A stretch of 64,000 bases of DNA, from the NCBI GenBank assembly GCA_029260015.1, contig JAJDEB010000014.1:45876-109875 (forward strand), read 5' to 3'. Both the position numbers and the translations under genes were made by a program. Position 1 is the stretch's first letter; each line of letters opens with the position of its first letter. The notes under the pieces were generated by a model that worked only from the letters and a program-made list of their open reading frames with translations, did not search any database and was not told where the DNA came from. This document shows, in pieces, positions 44,957 to 54,197 of this stretch. Source of the DNA: Phycisphaerae bacterium (lineage in GTDB: Bacteria > Planctomycetota > Phycisphaerae > UBA1845).

Positions 44957-45436
44957 TCAATCGCCCGTGTTTCTTGGCTGCTTCGACCTTGCGGTCCGGG
45001 CATATTTTCCGAGGCGACGCCACTCGTCTTTCATGCGTGCCTTGATATAGGCTTTGTATTCTTCGGTGGCCCAGATATCGATCCGCTTGTTGACGCCAGC
45101 GAACGTGATGTCTTTACCAATATCAACCATGCCCAACTGACGGTCGGGGAACACCACCCGCCCCTGCTTGTCCATATCCAGCCGCTTGCTCATCGAATAG
45201 AAGACGGTTTCGTAATTCTCCGCGTCCTCACCATCCAGCAGGTCGGTCCGAAGGTACTCTGACAACTCGTCGAAATATTTCTCAGGGAGCAGCGATAAAG
45301 TGTTGGGCTGCTCACCCGGGCAGAGGTAAAATGTCTCACCGTGAATCGCGGGATCCATGGCATTACGAATATCTGCCGGGATCTGGGTGCGATTCTTAGA
45401 ATCAAGGGTGCGCTCGAAGGCATCGGTAAACGCCAT
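44957..45436 (-). CDS. mraZ: transcriptional regulator MraZ
   Basis: 159 residues from the ATG at 45436; the frame opens ten codons earlier, but the family begins at MAFTDAFERTLDSKNRTQIP. MraZ is a ring-forming AbrB-like DNA binder that controls the dcw cluster. Two AbrB-type repeats are seen, the first with TLDSKNRTQIPADIRN and the second with SKRLDMDKQGRVVFPDRQLG. It is the promoter-proximal gene of the dcw cluster here. The typical array of TGGG direct repeats that MraZ binds is not clearly visible upstream. Confidence 0.94.
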   Translation of the reverse strand: MAFTDAFERTLDSKNRTQIPADIRNAMDPAIHGETFYLCPGEQPNTLSLLPEKYFDELSEYLRTDLLDGEDAENYETVFYSMSKRLDMDKQGRVVFPDRQLGMVDIGKDITFAGVNKRIDIWATEEYKAYIKARMKDEWRRLGKYARTARSKQPRNTGD

Positions 45437-45720
45437 TGGGTCTCTCGATAGTCCCGGTTTTGCCAATCCTGCGTCGCGCCCAAGTCGATTTGGGCTGATG
45501 CAGGGTGTTCGTGGCCGTCATCACCACAAACAGGCCTAACAGTGGGAAAATCTACCCCAGCGAACCACTTTATGCAAACCTAAAATGGACAAAACTTTAT
45601 GCGCCAAGATGCTAACGACATCATGTATGGACGCAAGCGAAAAACACCAGATGATGGTTAAGCGCGCGCACTCGGCGCGCGGTACTGGCCCGAACTCACA
45701 AACACCCTAACAAACGCCTA

Positions 45721-46851
45721 TCAAATTGTCTTGGCTGGATTTTCAATGCCGATGGCAGAATTGTAAAGGACTTCGTACGCCGAGTGACACCTGTTGGCAC
45801 TGTGGTGATCTGCGACGTAGTGCCATGCCTTGTCACTCATCTTTTGGGTCGCATCGCGATCGGTCAACGCGACGTCGATGGCATTCGCAAGGGCTTGCGG
45901 ATCATTGACTCTGACCAGTCGCCCCGTTTGCCCATCGGTAACAAGGTCTCGACACCCGGGCACATCGGTCGTAATGATTGGCAAACGACCGGCCATCGCT
46001 TCGAGCAAGGCATTGGGCATGCCTTCCGTACGAGATGGGAACACGAACAAGTCAGCGGTTTGGATCAATCGATCGACATCGTTGCGCAATCCGAGAAAGT
46101 GAACCGAACCTTGCAGCGACCGCTCGGAAACTCTTACCCCAATGCTCTGACGCTGCGGCCCATCGCCTACCAGCAGCAATTGCACTGCGCGTTTCTTCGC
46201 CACGAGCGCGACGGCATCGACCAGCGTATCAAGTCCTTTGACGGGATCCATCCGCCCCACCCATAGGAGCAGCGCCTCATCATCGTGCGATCGCCAAGAG
46301 TCGGTTGAAAGCGGTTTGGCTTCTGCAAAGGATTTAACATCCACTCCGCCGGTGATGACGCAAAGCCGATCAAGTGGAATCGCGGCGCATCGATGCAAGT
46401 GATCTCGAACGGATCCGGAATTGCACACAGTAGTGCGACCCAAACGATACAGAAAACGATCCACCCACAAATGCCAGCGCCGTTCGATTTCAACGGTTTG
46501 AATCTCGCAAATCAATCGACTTCGCGGAAAACCACTGAGCAAACACGCCAACCGGCAGGCAAGGTTGGCATGAAACAGCAGCGAGTGCACAACTGTAGGA
46601 CTGCAGGAATCAATCAACTGCGTCAGTCGCTCAAACACGCGCCAGTCAAGAGCATGGCCCGCGTCGCACGAATGAACCGATATACCTTCAGCAAGTAACC
46701 GCTCGCCAATGTCGCCACCCGCAATCAGACTGACAACATTAATATGCCATCCCTGTTGCTTTAAGAATCGGACAAGACGAAGCAAGTGAAGCGGTACACC
46801 TCCTACGTTAAGATCGGTGATTGCAAACAGAATACGCTTGTTTGAAGGCAA
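45721..46851 (-). CDS. glycosyltransferase family 4 protein
   Basis: 376 residues from a TTG at 46851, which has GGAG nine bases upstream and puts the family's opening ILFAITDLNVGGVPLHLLR close to the N-terminus. The longest frame starts at 46923 and would overlap the ABC permease by 31 bases. The GT-B fold is shown by LLWVGRMDPVKGLDTLVDAV (nucleotide-sugar site), VHFLGLRNDVDRLIQTADLF and FPSRTEGMPNALLEAMAGRL (EX7E-type acidic site). Acceptor and donor are unknown; cell envelope glycan or exopolysaccharide is likely. It follows an ABC-2 exporter pair on the same strand. Confidence 0.85.
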   Translation of the reverse strand: MPSNKRILFAITDLNVGGVPLHLLRLVRFLKQQGWHINVVSLIAGGDIGERLLAEGISVHSCDAGHALDWRVFERLTQLIDSCSPTVVHSLLFHANLACRLACLLSGFPRSRLICEIQTVEIERRWHLWVDRFLYRLGRTTVCNSGSVRDHLHRCAAIPLDRLCVITGGVDVKSFAEAKPLSTDSWRSHDDEALLLWVGRMDPVKGLDTLVDAVALVAKKRAVQLLLVGDGPQRQSIGVRVSERSLQGSVHFLGLRNDVDRLIQTADLFVFPSRTEGMPNALLEAMAGRLPIITTDVPGCRDLVTDGQTGRLVRVNDPQALANAIDVALTDRDATQKMSDKAWHYVADHHSANRCHSAYEVLYNSAIGIENPAKTI

Positions 46852-46892
46852 GAACAGCCACTCCGGAATAAGCCTGCCGTTGGGTGGAAGGC

Positions 46893-47867
46893 CTAAAAAT
46901 CTCTGCGCGAAAAGATGATGCAAGCGGACAACAGGATCACCAATTCAAAGGCAAGTGAGCTACCGATTGATTGAAAGGGCGATATCGAATCGGCGATGCG
47001 CTGCTCGACCTCGATATTGGAAAGGTCGCCAGCAGAAACCAGTTCGGCGTCGCCGGCTGTAATCGCCATGACAAAGTCTTTGGAATCCAATGCGTTGATT
47101 TGCCGCCCGAGAATAATCGGAATGTCTCCGGGTTTGGGGCTGATCTGATGGATGGCATGGCTCACTTTGCCCACCGATCCACGCTCGGAAAACTTGAGCA
47201 CGGCGTCTTCCGAATTGGATCGCATGTCTGCACCGACGAATTTTTCCAAACTGGCCATCCCGAAGACAGCCACCCAAAACAATAGCCCATAAACCAACGA
47301 TGCCAACGTTCGCCGCGTCCAGACGGCGGCTAACACGCACACGCAATAGATGTAACTAAAACTCAGCACCAACAGCGGAATCGCCCAAAGGTATCCCCAA
47401 AGCCATCGATTCGTTTGCCAGCGCAACACCAACAGCGTCACCAACACAAAGTACGTCGCCTGGACCAACACAAACGCAAGGCTTCCGATGTACCGTGCTA
47501 AAAACAGCAAGCTTCGGGGCAGCGGTTTACTGACCACGACATCGACTGCCCCCGTTTCAATCAGGCTCGGAAACATGCCCGCAGTTCCGACCAGGCAGAT
47601 GACAATACCGACCCAACCGATATAGGTTCCAACAAGGAAGTTTGAAACGATCGCACCGATGAAGCTAGCCGCAGCGTCTGTTCCGGCTTGAAACAACGGA
47701 TGTGGAACTTTGATCGCCCCGAAGAAAAACGAAAATCCGTTCTCATCGAATCCGATGCAAGACATAGCGGCAGCCACGAGTGTGGAAATACCGAGCAGCA
47801 CCCAGAAGAGTTTCTTGGCCTTCGCCTCGCGAAACGAATCGACAATGATCGCCCACACCTGCATCAT
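46893..47867 (-). CDS. ABC-2 type exporter, membrane subunit
   Basis: 324 residues with about six membrane helices (KLFWVLLGISTLVAAAMSCI, FLVGTYIGWVGIVICLVGTA and others) and the amphipathic segment SLIETGAVDVVVSKPLPRSLL seen in NatB/CcmB-like ABC-2 permeases. A large extracytoplasmic region lies near the C-terminus. The start overlaps the ATP-binding subunit stop by four bases, so they form one transporter. The substrate is unknown. Confidence 0.85.
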   Translation of the reverse strand: MMQVWAIIVDSFREAKAKKLFWVLLGISTLVAAAMSCIGFDENGFSFFFGAIKVPHPLFQAGTDAAASFIGAIVSNFLVGTYIGWVGIVICLVGTAGMFPSLIETGAVDVVVSKPLPRSLLFLARYIGSLAFVLVQATYFVLVTLLVLRWQTNRWLWGYLWAIPLLVLSFSYIYCVCVLAAVWTRRTLASLVYGLLFWVAVFGMASLEKFVGADMRSNSEDAVLKFSERGSVGKVSHAIHQISPKPGDIPIILGRQINALDSKDFVMAITAGDAELVSAGDLSNIEVEQRIADSISPFQSIGSSLAFELVILLSACIIFSRRDF

Positions 47868-48850
47868 CGATTCACCTTGCTTCCTGCCCGCGACGTCTGA
47901 CCCTGTGCAGCACTGTTGGGCGCCGTTGCTGCACTGGCCATCGCTTTGACGAAGACGTCTTCAAGGCTGAAGCGCCTTTTTTCGACCGATTCGATCAGGT
48001 GTCCGTTCTGTCGCAGCAGGTCAATAACGGCGTTGACCTTTTCCGAATCATGACCACGAAGCATGACCGCCCCCGTCATCACCCGTCCGCCGATCGATTT
48101 GACCTGCGCGTCGAGCGGTGCGAGGTCGCCGTCCACGACGATGCGATATTCCTTGGACTGCTCCGTCAGTTCTTTCAACGTGCCCTGTCGCGCGACCAGT
48201 CCATCGACCAGAATGCTGACCCGATCGCAAACCATTTCGAGTTCGCCCAACAGGTGCGAGTTGATCAGAACCGTTTTGCCCTGCTTCTTAAGATCGAGCA
48301 ACAATTCGCGAATATCGCGCCGACCCATCGGATCGACGCCATCGGTTGGTTCATCGAGCACAATCAAATCCGGATCGTTCATCAAAGCCTGAGCCAATCC
48401 AAGTCGCTGCATCATGCCCTTTGAATATTTGCTGATCGTTGTGTTCGCCCACTTGCTCATGCCCATCCGTTCGAGCAGATCACCACTACGCGACTTGCGA
48501 AGCTTGCGGGGCACCCTAGCCAGGGCGGCGTAATAATTGAGCAGTTGAGCGCCCGTCAAGTACGGTGGAAACCGATGACTCTCTGGAAGGTATCCGATGC
48601 GGGCAAGTTTGCGGCTGTTGCCAATAGGTCGGCCGAGAATGGTGCCGAGTGCGTTCGACGGGCGAATCACCGTCATCATAATTTTGACGAGCGTGGTCTT
48701 GCCGGCACCGTTTGGACCGAGCAGCCCGAAGATTTCACCCTGGCCCACCTGGATATTCACGCCGCGCAGGGCATCGACTCCGCCGCGATAGCGTTTGCGA
48801 ACCCCGATGAGGTCCACCGCCCAGTTGGTCATTTCGGTCATTTCGACCAT
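47864..48850 (-). CDS. ABC-2 type exporter, ATP-binding subunit
   Basis: 328 residues. Walker A is GLLGPNGAGKTTLVKIM, the signature is YSKGMMQRLGLAQAL, Walker B is LIVLDEPTDGVDPMG and the switch His is in LINSHLLGE; the C-terminal extension after residue 220 is the regulatory tail of CcmA/NatA-type ATPases. It powers the membrane subunit encoded immediately after it, with a four-base overlap. The longest frame overlaps the miaA stop by 13 bases; a Met at 48832 would avoid this, so the exact start is open. Confidence 0.93.
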   Translation of the reverse strand: MVEMTEMTNWAVDLIGVRKRYRGGVDALRGVNIQVGQGEIFGLLGPNGAGKTTLVKIMMTVIRPSNALGTILGRPIGNSRKLARIGYLPESHRFPPYLTGAQLLNYYAALARVPRKLRKSRSGDLLERMGMSKWANTTISKYSKGMMQRLGLAQALMNDPDLIVLDEPTDGVDPMGRRDIRELLLDLKKQGKTVLINSHLLGELEMVCDRVSILVDGLVARQGTLKELTEQSKEYRIVVDGDLAPLDAQVKSIGGRVMTGAVMLRGHDSEKVNAVIDLLRQNGHLIESVEKRRFSLEDVFVKAMASAATAPNSAAQGQTSRAGSKVNR

Positions 48851-49785
48851 GGCATTCCTTGCTCGTTGCAGATCGATTCTACGACGCCATCGACAACTGA
48901 AGATTCATCCAACTCAATCCAACGGACCTTGCGGTTGCGTCTGAACCAGGTCCGCTGCCCTTTGGCCAGATGGCGACTGTTGATTTTGATCTTTTCCACC
49001 GCCGCATCAAGCGAAACCTTTTCATCAAGGTAATCGAATAGTTCCGCGTACCCGACAGCTTTCTTCGCGGTCGTCGACAATGGTTCGCGGGTTGCAAGAA
49101 GTTGTCTGACTTCGGCGAGCAACCCCAGGTCCATCATTTTGTGGACTCGGGCGTTGATTCGGCGGCTTTGAGCTTCCTTCTCACGAGCGAGACCGATGAA
49201 CGTGCAGTCATAGACCGTGCGTTCGCTGTCCCATTGGGTTTGCAGGCTGGTGATGGGTTGACCGCTGATTTCATACACTTCCAGCGCGCGGACGATCCGA
49301 CGAAGGTCGTTGACGTGAATGCGGTCTGCCGCGGCTGGGTCGATCTGTTGCAATCGATCGTGTAGCACCTGATTCCCTACAGCGTTTGCTTCATTGCTGA
49401 GGCGTTCACGTATTTCGGGGTTGGCAGACGGACCTTCAAACAATCCATCGCTCAATGCTTTGATGTAAAGCGCCGTTCCGCCGACGCAGAGAATCGGTCG
49501 GTTGCGGGTGACGATTTCGGCGATAACCCGATCTGCATCGCTGACGAATTGCGCGACGGAGTAATCGTCACATGGATCGACGATATCGATGAAGTGATGC
49601 GGTACGGCAGCGCGCGCTTCGGCTGACGGTTTAGCCGTTCCGATGTCCATCCCGCGATAGATCTTCATTGAATCGATGCTGATGATTTCCGCGCCGATGC
49701 GCTTGGCCAGAGCGCGACCCACCGCTCCCTTACCGCATCCTGTGCAACCGATGATGAATGTGATGGCCGGACGATCGTTGCTCAT
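48838..49785 (-). CDS. miaA: tRNA dimethylallyltransferase with atypical P-loop
   Basis: 315 residues from the ATG at 49785, with GGAA eight bases upstream; the longer frame would overlap the next gene. MiaA adds dimethylallyl to A37 of tRNAs that read UNN codons. Family blocks: EIISIDSMKIYRGMDIGTAK, HHFIDIVDPCDDYSVAQFV, LCVGGTALYIKALSDGLF, NDLRRIVRALEVYEISGQP and VGYAELFDYL. The N-terminal P-loop reads GCTGCGKG (residues 13-20), where the Ser or Thr after the Lys is Gly. All other elements look normal, so the gene is probably active, perhaps with altered magnesium binding. Confidence 0.92.
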   Translation of the reverse strand: MSNDRPAITFIIGCTGCGKGAVGRALAKRIGAEIISIDSMKIYRGMDIGTAKPSAEARAAVPHHFIDIVDPCDDYSVAQFVSDADRVIAEIVTRNRPILCVGGTALYIKALSDGLFEGPSANPEIRERLSNEANAVGNQVLHDRLQQIDPAAADRIHVNDLRRIVRALEVYEISGQPITSLQTQWDSERTVYDCTFIGLAREKEAQSRRINARVHKMMDLGLLAEVRQLLATREPLSTTAKKAVGYAELFDYLDEKVSLDAAVEKIKINSRHLAKGQRTWFRRNRKVRWIELDESSVVDGVVESICNEQGMPWSK

Positions 49786-49810
49786 TGGAAGATGTTCCAG
49801 CCCGCATGAG

Positions 49811-50581
49811 TCATGCGAATAGCAGTTGATACCCAACGATGAAAATCGCAGCATCGGCCAACGCGTGCGACAGCCATGTCCCCGCGAGCGTGCTTTGCCG
49901 ATTCACCATCCAACACCAGATGAGACCACCGACGCCAACGCCCGTCCCGAAGATAATCGCGCCACTCGGCGACACATATTGCCAGCAGATCACATAATGG
50001 TGCAGTGCAAAACCCAGCGCCGCAAGACCGTAGGCCAGCGGTTTCGAGACGATCGTCAAGAGCGTTTCAAAAACAAACCATCGCCAGAAGTACTCTTCGA
50101 TCAACGAATGCAGACCGGCGAGAAAAACGCACCAAGCGATGTAAGTACCGATCGAGTCAATGCCAAAGAATTCAATGCGTTCGCGCAGCCGGGGGGCCAT
50201 CTCCATCGCATATTCTTTTGCTGGCGTCAGGTTAAAAAGCGCTACGATGAATCCGCCGATGACCAACCCACTTAGCGCCCCAAGCGGCAGCGCTTTGATA
50301 TGACGGTTGGATGATCGGGTTGAAGGCGACCGTCTCCGCACACCGATCCAATATACTGCAATGAGCGGCCAAACGATCGTAAAGACCTTGACCGAGGCAT
50401 ACAGCCCTTTGGCGATGAGCGATTCTTTGAGGATGACAAAGTAAAAAAGCGACCCGCAAAAAGGCAGGAGCATCGCGAGAATCACGCACGCCCATGTCTT
50501 ATTGCGAGACGCTGGTTTGGAAAGGTTACCCTGCAACCGGTCGCCATCGGTTTGTCGATGTTTTGACCCACTGGATTTCAA
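49811..50581 (-). CDS. CPBP family intramembrane metalloprotease
   Basis: 256 residues with about seven membrane helices. The family motifs are present: the double Glu in SLIEEYFWRWFVFETL, His in ALHHYVICW, and the last His/Asp in LSHALADAAIF. CPBP (Abi/Rce1-like) proteins cut or bind membrane peptides, often in modification or immunity of secreted peptides, but the target here is unknown. It lies 25 bases upstream of miaA and 11 bases downstream of the FKBP gene on the same strand. Confidence 0.88.
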   Translation of the reverse strand: MKSSGSKHRQTDGDRLQGNLSKPASRNKTWACVILAMLLPFCGSLFYFVILKESLIAKGLYASVKVFTIVWPLIAVYWIGVRRRSPSTRSSNRHIKALPLGALSGLVIGGFIVALFNLTPAKEYAMEMAPRLRERIEFFGIDSIGTYIAWCVFLAGLHSLIEEYFWRWFVFETLLTIVSKPLAYGLAALGFALHHYVICWQYVSPSGAIIFGTGVGVGGLIWCWMVNRQSTLAGTWLSHALADAAIFIVGYQLLFA

Positions 50582-50592
50582 GTGGTTCCGAC

Positions 50593-52590
50593 CTACGGAT
50601 TCTTGATTTCAAGCAGTTCGATTTCAAAGATCAGCGTCGAGTTTGGCGGAATCAGTTGGCCCTTACCGCGATCGCGATAAGCCTGCTCCGGTGGAACACG
50701 AAGTCTGCGCTTACCGCCGACCTTCATTCCAATCAAGCCAGTCTTCCAGCCATCGATAATCCGCGAATTCATCTGGAGCGTATACGGTTCGTCTTTTTCA
50801 TAGCTGGCATCGAACATTGTGCCGTCGAGCAACCAACCGGCGTATTGGACAACACATTCTGAGTCGGCTTTGATTTCCGGTCCATCACCAACCTTTAAGT
50901 CCCAATACTTTGTCCCCGACTCAAGCTTAACTTCTTCAATGCCATTGGTTGACGTTTGCTTATAGACCGGAAGAATGTCGGTCATTTCAACTTCAAGAAT
51001 CAACACTGAATTTGGAGGCACCATGCGGTTGCCTTCTTCACCATAAGCCAGTGCCGGCGGAAGCTCGAGATAACGAACCTCGCCCTTTTTCATGTCGGCT
51101 GCCGCTTCTGACCAACCCTTGAGCAACTTGCTGACGGGACTCGTGAGGGCCATTCCTCGATCGCGCGTCGAACCGATCATGCGACCATCTTCAAGCCAAG
51201 CCGTACCGTGCATGACCACGCGCCCGTCGGGTCCTGCGGGATCGCCGGTTCCTTCTTTGACAATCCAATACTTCAAACCGGAATCGGTTTTGACTTCTTT
51301 GAGACCATCGAGTGACGGCTGCTTTGGTCCTTGCTTGTCGATTGAGAGCAAATCGATCTCGAAGATCAGCGTTGAATTTGGAGGGATCTTGCCAGAGTCG
51401 CGTTCGCCGTAACCAAGATTCGGCGGGATTTCAACGCGACGTTTCTCGCCAACCTTCATCGAATTAACCGTCTCGATCCAACCGTCGATGACGCCACCAT
51501 TGGTGCGAAACTTGAACGGTTGATCGCGCTTCACGGAACTGTCAAAGAGTGTTCCGTCTGTAAGCCATCCGCTGTAATGTACCGAAACTTCAGCACCTGA
51601 AACCGGTGTCTCACCTTCGCCTTCTTTCAAGATGTAGTACTTTAATCCCGATTCGGTCGTCTCTGGTTTCAAGCCTTCGATCGAGATTTGAACGGGATCA
51701 GGTGTATCGTCTTCCTTCGGCTTGTCTTGTTCCTTCGGGCTGGTTGGGGCCGATTCAATTCCAAGCAACTCGACTTCAAAGATCAAATCGTTTTTGCCGT
51801 ACGCAAGGTCGGCGGGGATTTCCAGACGACGGATTCCGCCGATCTTCATGCCCTTGACACCTTCGATCCAACCTTTGATGACGCCACGGTCGGAGTTGAA
51901 TACAAATGGCGTTCCCCGTTTGACCGAGCTGTCAAAGAGTTTGCCACTGGTGTCCCAGCCACTGTAATGGACGCTGATCTTCGCACCGCTTTCGGGTTCT
52001 TCACCCTCCCCGACTTTGATGTCGTAATACTTGAGGCCCGAAGCGGTCGTAACCGGAGTCACGCCTTCGATGGAGCGCTGCGTTGGATCGTCTGTAGAAG
52101 ATGGAGCAACTGGCTTGGGAGTCGCCTGCTTGGCACCTCCTGGTTCCTTCTCAATCGAAAGGAATTCGATCTCAAAAATCAGATCGGAGTTCGGCGGGAT
52201 GACTGCACCAGCACCGCGAGTGCCATACGCGAGCGCGCTGGGGATTTCCAACCGGCGGATTCCGCCAACCTTCATCGTCGAAATTCCTTCGATCCAACCT
52301 TTGATCACACCTCCGGACGTATTGAACGTAAACGGTGTATCGCGCTTCGCGGAACTGTCGAACAGCTTACCGTTCTTAAGCCATCCACTGTAATGCACCT
52401 TGACCGTTGAACCGGGTTTCGGGATCGGTCCGTCGCCAACCTTGATGTCGTAATACTTCAATCCCGATTCCGTCGTCACCGGTGTCACCCCGTCGAAGCT
52501 TCTTTGCTCCGGGTCACCGGCGAACACTACCGTCGAAAAAGTGGCTGAGATCATGGCCACAGCGATCAATCGAATCATGTTCGATTTCAT
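50593..52590 (-). CDS. secreted peptidyl-prolyl isomerase with five tandem FKBP domains
   Basis: 665 residues. A signal peptide (MKSNMIRLIAVAMISATFST, ending VVFA) is followed by five FKBP modules at about 35-150, 165-280, 300-415, 420-540 and 545-662, joined by Pro/Lys-rich linkers. Each starts with a repeat such as SGLKYYDIKVGDG, then VHYSGW and FDSS and ends PPNSTLIFEIELL. Domains 1, 3 and 5 are full; domain 2 lacks the PPNS loop segment; domain 4 is divergent (VMHGTAWLEDGRMIGST). It should catalyse proline isomerisation or hold unfolded proteins in the periplasm. Eleven bases separate it from the CPBP gene. Confidence 0.92.
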   Translation of the reverse strand: MKSNMIRLIAVAMISATFSTVVFAGDPEQRSFDGVTPVTTESGLKYYDIKVGDGPIPKPGSTVKVHYSGWLKNGKLFDSSAKRDTPFTFNTSGGVIKGWIEGISTMKVGGIRRLEIPSALAYGTRGAGAVIPPNSDLIFEIEFLSIEKEPGGAKQATPKPVAPSSTDDPTQRSIEGVTPVTTASGLKYYDIKVGEGEEPESGAKISVHYSGWDTSGKLFDSSVKRGTPFVFNSDRGVIKGWIEGVKGMKIGGIRRLEIPADLAYGKNDLIFEVELLGIESAPTSPKEQDKPKEDDTPDPVQISIEGLKPETTESGLKYYILKEGEGETPVSGAEVSVHYSGWLTDGTLFDSSVKRDQPFKFRTNGGVIDGWIETVNSMKVGEKRRVEIPPNLGYGERDSGKIPPNSTLIFEIDLLSIDKQGPKQPSLDGLKEVKTDSGLKYWIVKEGTGDPAGPDGRVVMHGTAWLEDGRMIGSTRDRGMALTSPVSKLLKGWSEAAADMKKGEVRYLELPPALAYGEEGNRMVPPNSVLILEVEMTDILPVYKQTSTNGIEEVKLESGTKYWDLKVGDGPEIKADSECVVQYAGWLLDGTMFDASYEKDEPYTLQMNSRIIDGWKTGLIGMKVGGKRRLRVPPEQAYRDRGKGQLIPPNSTLIFEIELLEIKNP

Positions 52591-53082
52591 TGAACGTCAC
52601 TCCGTTTCAATCATGAATGTGAATTGAGGAGGTTTGTCGCAAATGCGCAAGAATAGCCTCGAAAACTGTATTTCAGGCGATAACCGTAACGTCAGCACTG
52701 CAACCCGTCAACGCGACCGGTCGAGCGTTAAGACAGGTAAGACAGGAATGCTTTAAATCGCAGGCCTGTCCGATAACGATCGCAACCTCAGCCACCTTCG
52801 CCCCAGGTTGAATCTGGATTCGTAATTCCATATCGCCCCTGTGGGTCGCCGATATACGATATAACCCGATCGCCGAATCCACCATGGTGACGACGGCGGA
52901 AATATCCGAACCGGCTCCTTTTTTGAACCGTCGAAAACGGGTATGCTTGGAGTTAAAGAATTTGGGTGCATAGGATGAGAGAGATACGCATTCCTGTCGC
53001 GTGTCCCCGCAATTACAAAAAAGTCATGCATCGCAAGTGGTGCAGTTGGTTTTGAGGTTGGAAAGAACCTGGGAGTCTCAAG
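52591..53082. other. intergenic region before the PEP-CTERM gene
   Basis: 492 bases between divergent genes. A minus-strand frame at 52673-52885 (70 residues, with HSCLTCLNARPVALTGC) and a longer overlapping one have no clear ribosome site and no recognised family, so neither is called as a gene. The plus-strand leader of the PEP-CTERM gene ends with GGGAG seven bases before its ATG. No riboswitch was recognised. Confidence 0.4.
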
Positions 53083-53952
53083 ATGCGTCAAAACAAAATG
53101 AAGCTTGTTGCCTTGGTGTTCTCGGGTGTGCTGGTTGCACCTTCGATCGCCCGTGCAGATTTATTTAAGAGCGTCGTCATTGGTCTGAGCGAAGCTGGGT
53201 TCAACTTTGTCGGCAATGAGAATCTTCTCAGCGGTGGTGCAGACCTTGTCGTCAGCCGAAACTTCACCGGTGAGACGCTCGACTTTGGTGCTACCGAACT
53301 GACCCTTTCCGGGGCGCCAGTGTTCTCTCTGACCACGGGTGGCCGTGGGTTGGAAGTGCTCGACATTTCGCTGAACACCAACAACAACCCGCTCAACTAC
53401 ATCATGACGACGGACACCGGTAACCAATTGACAACGGTGACCGGCAGCTTCTTCCTTGACGCGACAGCATCGGTCAACTCATTCGGTTTCTACGACCTGC
53501 AGTTGGATGTGTCGAGTCGTCAAACGATTGTCCAAGACGGATCGTTCGATAGCTCGACGCGTGAAGAAGATTTCGACCTTGGACCGATCAACCTGCGTGG
53601 CAATCTCTACGCCGATTTGCTCGCGACGATTACCGCACCGATCTTCGACCTCTTGGGAACGGAGAACTTCTTTGCCCAGTTCAGCGGTGCCGCACAGTTG
53701 GAAAGCCTGTTGGCCACCGAGACCCAAGCCGCTTTGACGAATGACGCTCTTGCAAAGGTCGCTGGCGTCGGAACGATTTCAGATCTTGATGCACTGCTTC
53801 CCAGCTTCCCCTCAATCAATGCGGGGACATACGGCAGCCTGACAAGTGCAGAATTTGGCATTGGCTCTGGCGTCTTCAACGTGATTCCCGAGCCGGCGAC
53901 GCTTTCGTTGGTTGCAATGGCGATTCCGTTCATCGTCCGTCGCAAGCGTTAG
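53083..53952 (+). CDS. PEP-CTERM sorting-signal protein
   Basis: 289 residues. A signal peptide (MKLVALVFSGVLVAPSIARA) leads to a mature part rich in Thr, Asn, Ser and Gly, with no catalytic motif. The end is a textbook PEP-CTERM: VIPEPATLSLVAMAIPF followed by IVRRKR. Exosortase (EpsH) cleaves such tails and attaches or releases the protein at the cell surface, commonly with exopolysaccharide. No exosortase gene is in this window. The ATG at 53083 has GGGAG seven bases upstream. A strong terminator follows 26 bases after the stop. Confidence 0.88.
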   Translation: MRQNKMKLVALVFSGVLVAPSIARADLFKSVVIGLSEAGFNFVGNENLLSGGADLVVSRNFTGETLDFGATELTLSGAPVFSLTTGGRGLEVLDISLNTNNNPLNYIMTTDTGNQLTTVTGSFFLDATASVNSFGFYDLQLDVSSRQTIVQDGSFDSSTREEDFDLGPINLRGNLYADLLATITAPIFDLLGTENFFAQFSGAAQLESLLATETQAALTNDALAKVAGVGTISDLDALLPSFPSINAGTYGSLTSAEFGIGSGVFNVIPEPATLSLVAMAIPFIVRRKR

Positions 53953-53977
53953 GCTACACAAGACAAACAATACCCAC

Positions 53978-54003
53978 AGACGCCCTTCGGGGCGTCTTTT
54001 TTT
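53978..54003 (+). terminator. rho-independent terminator after the PEP-CTERM gene
   Basis: A perfect eight-base stem AGACGCCC/GGGCGTCT with loop TTCG is followed by a run of seven T (53997-54003). It ends the PEP-CTERM transcript, making the gene monocistronic. Confidence 0.9.
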
Positions 54004-54197
54004 GTGCCCACCTATCCGTCCATCATTGAGTCGTGAATGTGTGAAGTTGTCACCGCTCGACACCTTCGTTGACTTTTGTCGCGCAGTTCTTGAACATTCG
54101 TCTATTCGGCGCATGTCAGTGTCTCACTTCGCAGTTCGCGATGGGCCGGTCCCTATTCATCTTTTCTGAGCATTTCTGAATCGCAGCAGGAGAAACC

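Noticed and set aside
45437..45720. MraZ operator repeats (TGGG direct repeats) upstream of mraZ
   Set aside because: Single TGGG words occur, but no array with regular spacing could be found.
52880..53082. c-di-GMP riboswitch before the PEP-CTERM gene
   Set aside because: No GEMM-type conserved segments are visible in the leader.
52673..53091. Two overlapping minus-strand frames (70 and 112 residues) before the PEP-CTERM gene
   Set aside because: Neither has a ribosome site or a recognised family, and they compete with each other; kept only as a remark on the intergenic region.
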